NCBI GenBank assembly: GCA_001953115.1
Contig: LSSL01000775.1
Span: forward strand, 7,790 to 31,218
From: Smittium mucronatum
Lineage: Eukaryota; Kickxellomycota; Harpellomycetes; Harpellales; Legeriomycetaceae
Reading direction: 5' to 3'
DNA: 23,429 nt
Positions 20,162 to 23,429 of this stretch are shown piece by piece; position 1 is the stretch's first letter; each line of letters starts with the position of its first letter. Under the pieces are notes generated by a model. The model saw only the letters and a program-made list of their open reading frames with translations. It did not search any database and was not told where the DNA came from. The translations under genes were made by a program, and so were the position numbers.

Positions 20162-21367
20162 CTAAGATTGCTCGAGCTGCCATGATGGAATAGATGGCGT
20201 GGAAGAGCTGGGGAGAGAAGAGTCAGTGGTCTGGTCGGTGCTAGTTTTAAAAAAGTCGGAAACTCTGGACGAAGAAGGGGAAGGATCTTTAGGGCTAACA
20301 CTGTCTTCAATTGGAACATCGGGACTTAAGGTATCCATTGATTTGGAAAGATATGCTGAAGAGGGATCAGCAGGAATGGGAAGAGCTAAGGATTCATTGC
20401 TGGCATCACCTGTGTTGTTGGAAATAAGAGATGTAGAGTCAAATGTGGTTGAATTTGACGGGGAAACATCAGGTTGTGGTGGTGTAGCTGCAACGGTTGG
20501 TGTAGTTGCAGTGGTTGACGTAGCTGCAACCGCTGGTGCAGTTACAGGAGTTGAAGTAGTGGAGGGAGGGACTCTGCGACTTAAAATAAGAGCCTTAATA
20601 CTTCGTAATTCAGACTGCAAGTCTGATATGGAACTAGAAGGCTTTTTATCGTTAGTGGCGGATTTAGCCACCGACTTAGCGAGATCAGAAAGCCTCTCAT
20701 CAAGAGAATTAGAATTTTTAAGGTTTTCATCCAAAAGTCGTTCAAACAGCTTTTCAATACGAGTAAGAGCAGAATTGACTTGTTCATTGCTGGCTTCAAC
20801 GGCAGTCAAGGTCTTGGAAATAGATTCAGATATTCGGGTCAATGATTTATCGGTCTTCTCCAAATTTGAGTTAAACTGTTCTTGAGATTCCTGTAGCTTC
20901 CTTGAGCTTTGAGTAAAGTATGGTATAAGGAAATTCTACGGATTTAAAAGAATAAAAAATAGTTAATTTTAGAAAAGTAAATCTTTAAGTTATATACTTA
21001 CCACTGTGAGTTCATATAAACCATAACCCAATCCACCAGCAACCACAGCGGCTATGAAGAAATCTTTCCAGTCATATCTTGGGCGAGGGGGTGGAGTGGG
21101 ATAACTTTGGTACTGGGATAGAGCTACTTTTGGAGCGGACACAAGAGCACCAGTCTGATTAATATTTGATTGATTCTGAACGGAATTCAAGCCTTGAGGA
21201 ACTTCTAATTTTGCACGCTTTAAGGCATCCTCTATTTCAACAGAAGTAAGCCCTTTTGTTTCTAAAAAAGACACCTGTTTTGCTAAAGATGCCGATTGGA
21301 CTTTGGGATCGGATAAAAATCTAACTGCGGAAGAAATCACATCTTCTCTTGGTTCAGCAGCTGCCAT
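20162..21367 (-). CDS. PEX14: Peroxin-14, peroxisomal import docking protein (379 aa, two exons)
   Basis: Pex14 sits in the peroxisomal membrane and docks the cargo receptor Pex5 (in fungi together with Pex13 and Pex17), and forms part of the import pore. Exon 1 is 21367-21002 (122 codons) and exon 2 is 20935-20162. The 66-nt intron (21001-20936) starts GTAAGT and ends CCGTAG. Residues 1-50 are the conserved Pex14 N-terminal domain that binds Pex5 WxxxF motifs, with AVRFLSDPKV and FLETKGLTSVEIEDALKRA. A proline-rich linker (PTPPPRPRYDWKDFF) precedes one membrane segment at about 103-120 (IAAVVAGGLGYGLYEL). Just after the junction come about 65 residues of coiled-coil-like sequence. A long Ser/Thr/Pro/Ala-rich tail then ends SIPSWQLEQS, a C-terminal style seen in fungal Pex14. 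Start: the first ATG gives MAAAEPREDV. Length is normal for fungi and the gene looks intact. An antisense frame through the tail is a shadow. Confidence 0.95.
20936..21001 (-). other. PEX14 intron
   Basis: 66-nt phase-0 intron with donor GTAAGTAT and acceptor ATCCGTAG. Splicing joins ...LYELTV to NFLIPYFTQS, which matches the usual continuation after the Pex14 membrane segment. Reading through instead stops three codons later. Confidence 0.9.
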
Positions 21368-21616
21368 TCTCAATTAAAATGTTGCCGCGATATTATTTGT
21401 ATATTTCCTGGGATATAATTTAGTGTTAATTTTAAAATTAGACGGTTTCAACTCACAATTGAGCCCTACAATTGAAAAAGGAAATTCGAATCAGTAATGA
21501 TATTAAAGAGCCGATATTTTATGAAATAATTTTTTAAAAATAAATGTTAGTGCAATACGAGTATAAAGGACTATATGAATATTAAAATACCAACTTGCAT
21601 TTAGAAAGCTTAACTA
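21368..21616. promoter_or_regulatory. Probable PEX14 upstream region, possibly bidirectional
   Basis: This 249-bp interval separates the PEX14 ATG from the ATG of the divergent candidate gene at 21617. It is A+T-rich, and no specific factor site can be assigned with confidence. The role is inferred from position alone. Confidence 0.4.
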
Positions 21617-21784
21617 ATGTTTCGTAAATTAGTAGAAAAAAATCCCACGACTATTCCAGCCCTCCGTCAATCTATTTTTCACCCCCTTAGTTTTCTTTTT
21701 TCTGAATGGCTGTATATTTTACTCAGGTGCGTACTCCCCACCCGTGTATTAGCTATCCTATTAGCCGGCATCAAACAGAACTGA
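21617..21784 (+). CDS. Candidate small membrane protein gene divergent from PEX14 (55 aa unspliced)
   Basis: From ATG 21617 the plus strand reads MFRKLVEKNPTTIPALRQ, then a hydrophobic segment including FSEWLYILL, and VLAILLAGIKQN before TGA. The region is clearly G+C-richer than its surroundings, as the coding part of PEX14 is. A spliced version is also possible. A donor GTGCGT at 21727 and acceptor TTGATTAG (ending 21818) give a second exon, which may use a further donor GTGAGT at 21841 and acceptor TCTATTAG (ending 21907), with stop at 21973. That model gives 65 aa. I do not recognise the protein. The minus strand is also open for 30 codons here, so coding is not certain. Confidence 0.35.
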   Translation: MFRKLVEKNPTTIPALRQSIFHPLSFLFSEWLYILLRCVLPTRVLAILLAGIKQN

Positions 21785-22309
21785 TTACTCGGTATAAATG
21801 CCTATTTCTATTGATTAGTGGCCTGTTCTCCACAAATCATGTGAGTTATTCCCTAATTCAAATAATGCTAATACATGTTCTACGTACATAATATGAATTT
21901 CTATTAGCCAAATATTTTAATATATTCCCATTCGCAAATAACTTGTTATCTCATGATGTTACTGGAATTATGAGATTTATTGATTGGCAGAATATAAAAA
22001 ATAAATTGCAAAAGAATTGATTATTATTCATGTATTAATTGCAATAGCCACTCATGATTATTCAATTACGGCTCCTTCATTTTCCACTGCGGGATTTTTT
22101 ATTTCTTGCATCACAGAAATCCATCGACGGCGGGAATAAAATCGATAAAAACTCCACTGGCTAAGATTTTTACACCGATTTTTTCCAAGCTATTGCCGGT
22201 AAAAAATGCATAGAAAACCAATCAAAACTAAAATTACTCATTTGATGTTTAATTCTCTTCACAACACCCATTAGTTTACAAATATAGTGTTTTATTTGGG
22301 AAATTCTCT

Positions 22310-22481
22310 TTAACTCTTTCCGGGCCCAAATCTGTGCCTTGCCCCTATTTGCGTATATTTGCAATTCCAATTGGTTCAAATACATATTCAGCCCAATGGT
22401 ATACAAATAAAATTAAACTAATAATCACATTGAGCGAAAAGTGGAAGCCATTTTTTGTACCGTCGCCCCTGAAAGGGTTAA
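22310..22481. mobile_element. piggyBac-type miniature inverted-repeat element, right copy (TTAA-flanked)
   Basis: The body 22314-22477 is 164 bp, the same length as the left copy, between TTAA at 22310-22313 and 22478-22481. The right terminus CCTGAAAGGG is identical to the left copy's. The left terminus has one change (CTCTTTCCGGG). Internal blocks such as GTATACAAATAA and CCATTTTTTGTACC are shared with the left copy in the same orientation. It has no coding capacity; an overlapping minus-strand frame is incidental. Confidence 0.75.
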
Positions 22482-23429
22482 GAACAGACACTTTATTATT
22501 AAACTTTCAAAAGTTTTCTAATTTGGAAATATAAAGGAAGGATTTTCTATAAAACTATTGGATAAACCCGAATCGGAATTACTAAAGAAATTTTCCATTT
22601 GCAAAACGAAAAAAATTAATGCGAACAAATAATTATTCCATTTTTATTGGTTAATCTATGATTATATTATAATATGACCAATAGTTTACATATAAAAAAA
22701 GCCTGGCCTCGAAAAGAATATCCCATTTGTATATTATTTTAACCTGGCCTATAACACTTACCTTCAAATTGTTGCAATTGAAAAGTTATTGGATTACATA
22801 TAGTCACATTTAAAGCCTATCCATAATCAACTTCAATTGAGAAAAAAATTTAAAATCTAATTCAAATTAAACTAACAAATTTAATTTACTCAAAAATTAT
22901 TAGGACGGAAATATTCGCCAACAAATAGAAACTGATGACACGTTCATATAATAATTCGGAGAAAATTTAGATTCGAAATAAAGGCTAAAAATATCCACAT
23001 AAAATTAGGCCACCATATACAAAATCTATAATCATATACAAATTCTACCTTCAAGCCAATAGAAACGCCAAAAACTACCTACTCATATACAATTATTATA
23101 TTTATATTTTATTGGCTATTTTTAATCGATACAGGGAGTTTTCCAGATTAGAAAGCTGTGGATCCTATAAGAAAGTTAAATTTTATAAGTTTGCTATACA
23201 CTATGTATTTTCTATTTAAATACGCGTAAATAAATAGTATCATATTATGAAGTTAATCATATTTCATATTAAAAAGTAAAAAAAGACAGATATTCATTCT
23301 GTTAATACATTTATTAAATAAGAATATAGAATTTTTTAAACTAAGTTTGTAAACTCAGATCAAATACTTATGGTATTTAAGAAACCCAGAAACGAGAATT
23401 AAAATATGTTGTTTTTCAATGCGTTATTT
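22482..23429. other. No supported gene; CCAAT/ATTGG-rich stretch
   Basis: No coding frame is supported. CCAAT or ATTGG occurs repeatedly. Two small inverted pairs are visible: ATTGGT/ACCAAT around 22650-22685, and AGCCAATA/TATTGGCT around 23055-23117. The window's left edge also has AGCCAATAAAAATAGCC, so a small repeat family is possible but is not delimited. Confidence 0.35.

Noticed and set aside
20199..20885. 228-codon plus-strand open frame
   Set aside because: It is the antisense of PEX14 exon 2; its V/G/E-rich composition mirrors the low-complexity Ser/Thr/Ala tail on the coding strand.
22170..22406. 78-codon minus-strand frame
   Set aside because: It runs through the right piggyBac-type miniature element and its flank, so it is incidental.

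Overview
The window looks like a very A+T-rich, gene-poor stretch of a eukaryotic nuclear genome, most likely a fungus. The main evidence is one clear gene near the right end, a two-exon PEX14 (peroxisomal docking peroxin) on the minus strand. It has a 66-nt GTAAGT...TAG intron and a fungal-style Pex14 layout. A second multi-exon minus-strand gene at 12.8-13.4 kb has introns of 61 and 101 nt. I cannot place the organism more precisely; a gene-sparse, repeat-rich early-diverging fungus would fit, but that is inference.

Layout, left to right. A 164-bp piggyBac-type miniature transposon (TTAA sites) lies at 0.17-0.34 kb, followed by a decayed or partial minus-strand gene at 0.58-0.92 kb. Then comes A+T-rich DNA with a 76-bp tandem duplication at 2.3 kb. 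Copy A of a 620-bp non-coding retroelement is at 3.1-3.7 kb. A 1.3-kb element with long terminal inverted repeats and TA target sites is at 5.76-7.08 kb, followed by a gene desert to 12.7 kb. The three-exon gene of unknown function is at 12.76-13.36 kb. At 14.55-15.30 kb is a broken protein-like frame split by a 5'-truncated copy C of the retroelement. A small retroposed sequence with an 18-A tail is at 15.8-16.0 kb. Full-length copy B of the retroelement is at 17.7-18.3 kb, carrying a 17-G run. A G-quadruplex/i-motif tract is at 19.33 kb. PEX14 is at 20.16-21.37 kb, with a possible small gene diverging from its promoter side at 21.6 kb. A second 164-bp copy of the piggyBac-type element is at 22.3-22.5 kb.

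The most interesting observation concerns the retroelement family. Immediately inside the 5' target-site duplication, both full-length copies can fold into the nested double pseudoknot of a hepatitis-delta-virus-like (HDV-like) self-cleaving ribozyme. P1, P2, P3 and a UUCG-capped P4 occur in the right order, and the P4-P2 joiner contains C-N-A-A like the catalytic-cytosine joiner. Spacer lengths are identical in the two copies, and most differences within the stems keep pairing, including one compensatory pair. HDV-like ribozymes at the 5' ends of non-LTR retrotransposons are an established theme. Here one appears on a short non-coding element that ends in an A-rich tail and has 14-16-bp target-site duplications. 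The +1 base is C or U rather than the usual G, so activity is a hypothesis.

Most of the window has no recognisable gene. Where gene-like frames do appear (0.6-0.9 kb, 14.8-15.3 kb and fragments to 16.6 kb, all on the minus strand) they carry in-frame stops or frameshifts. All positions, alignments and splice models here were read by eye, with no database search.
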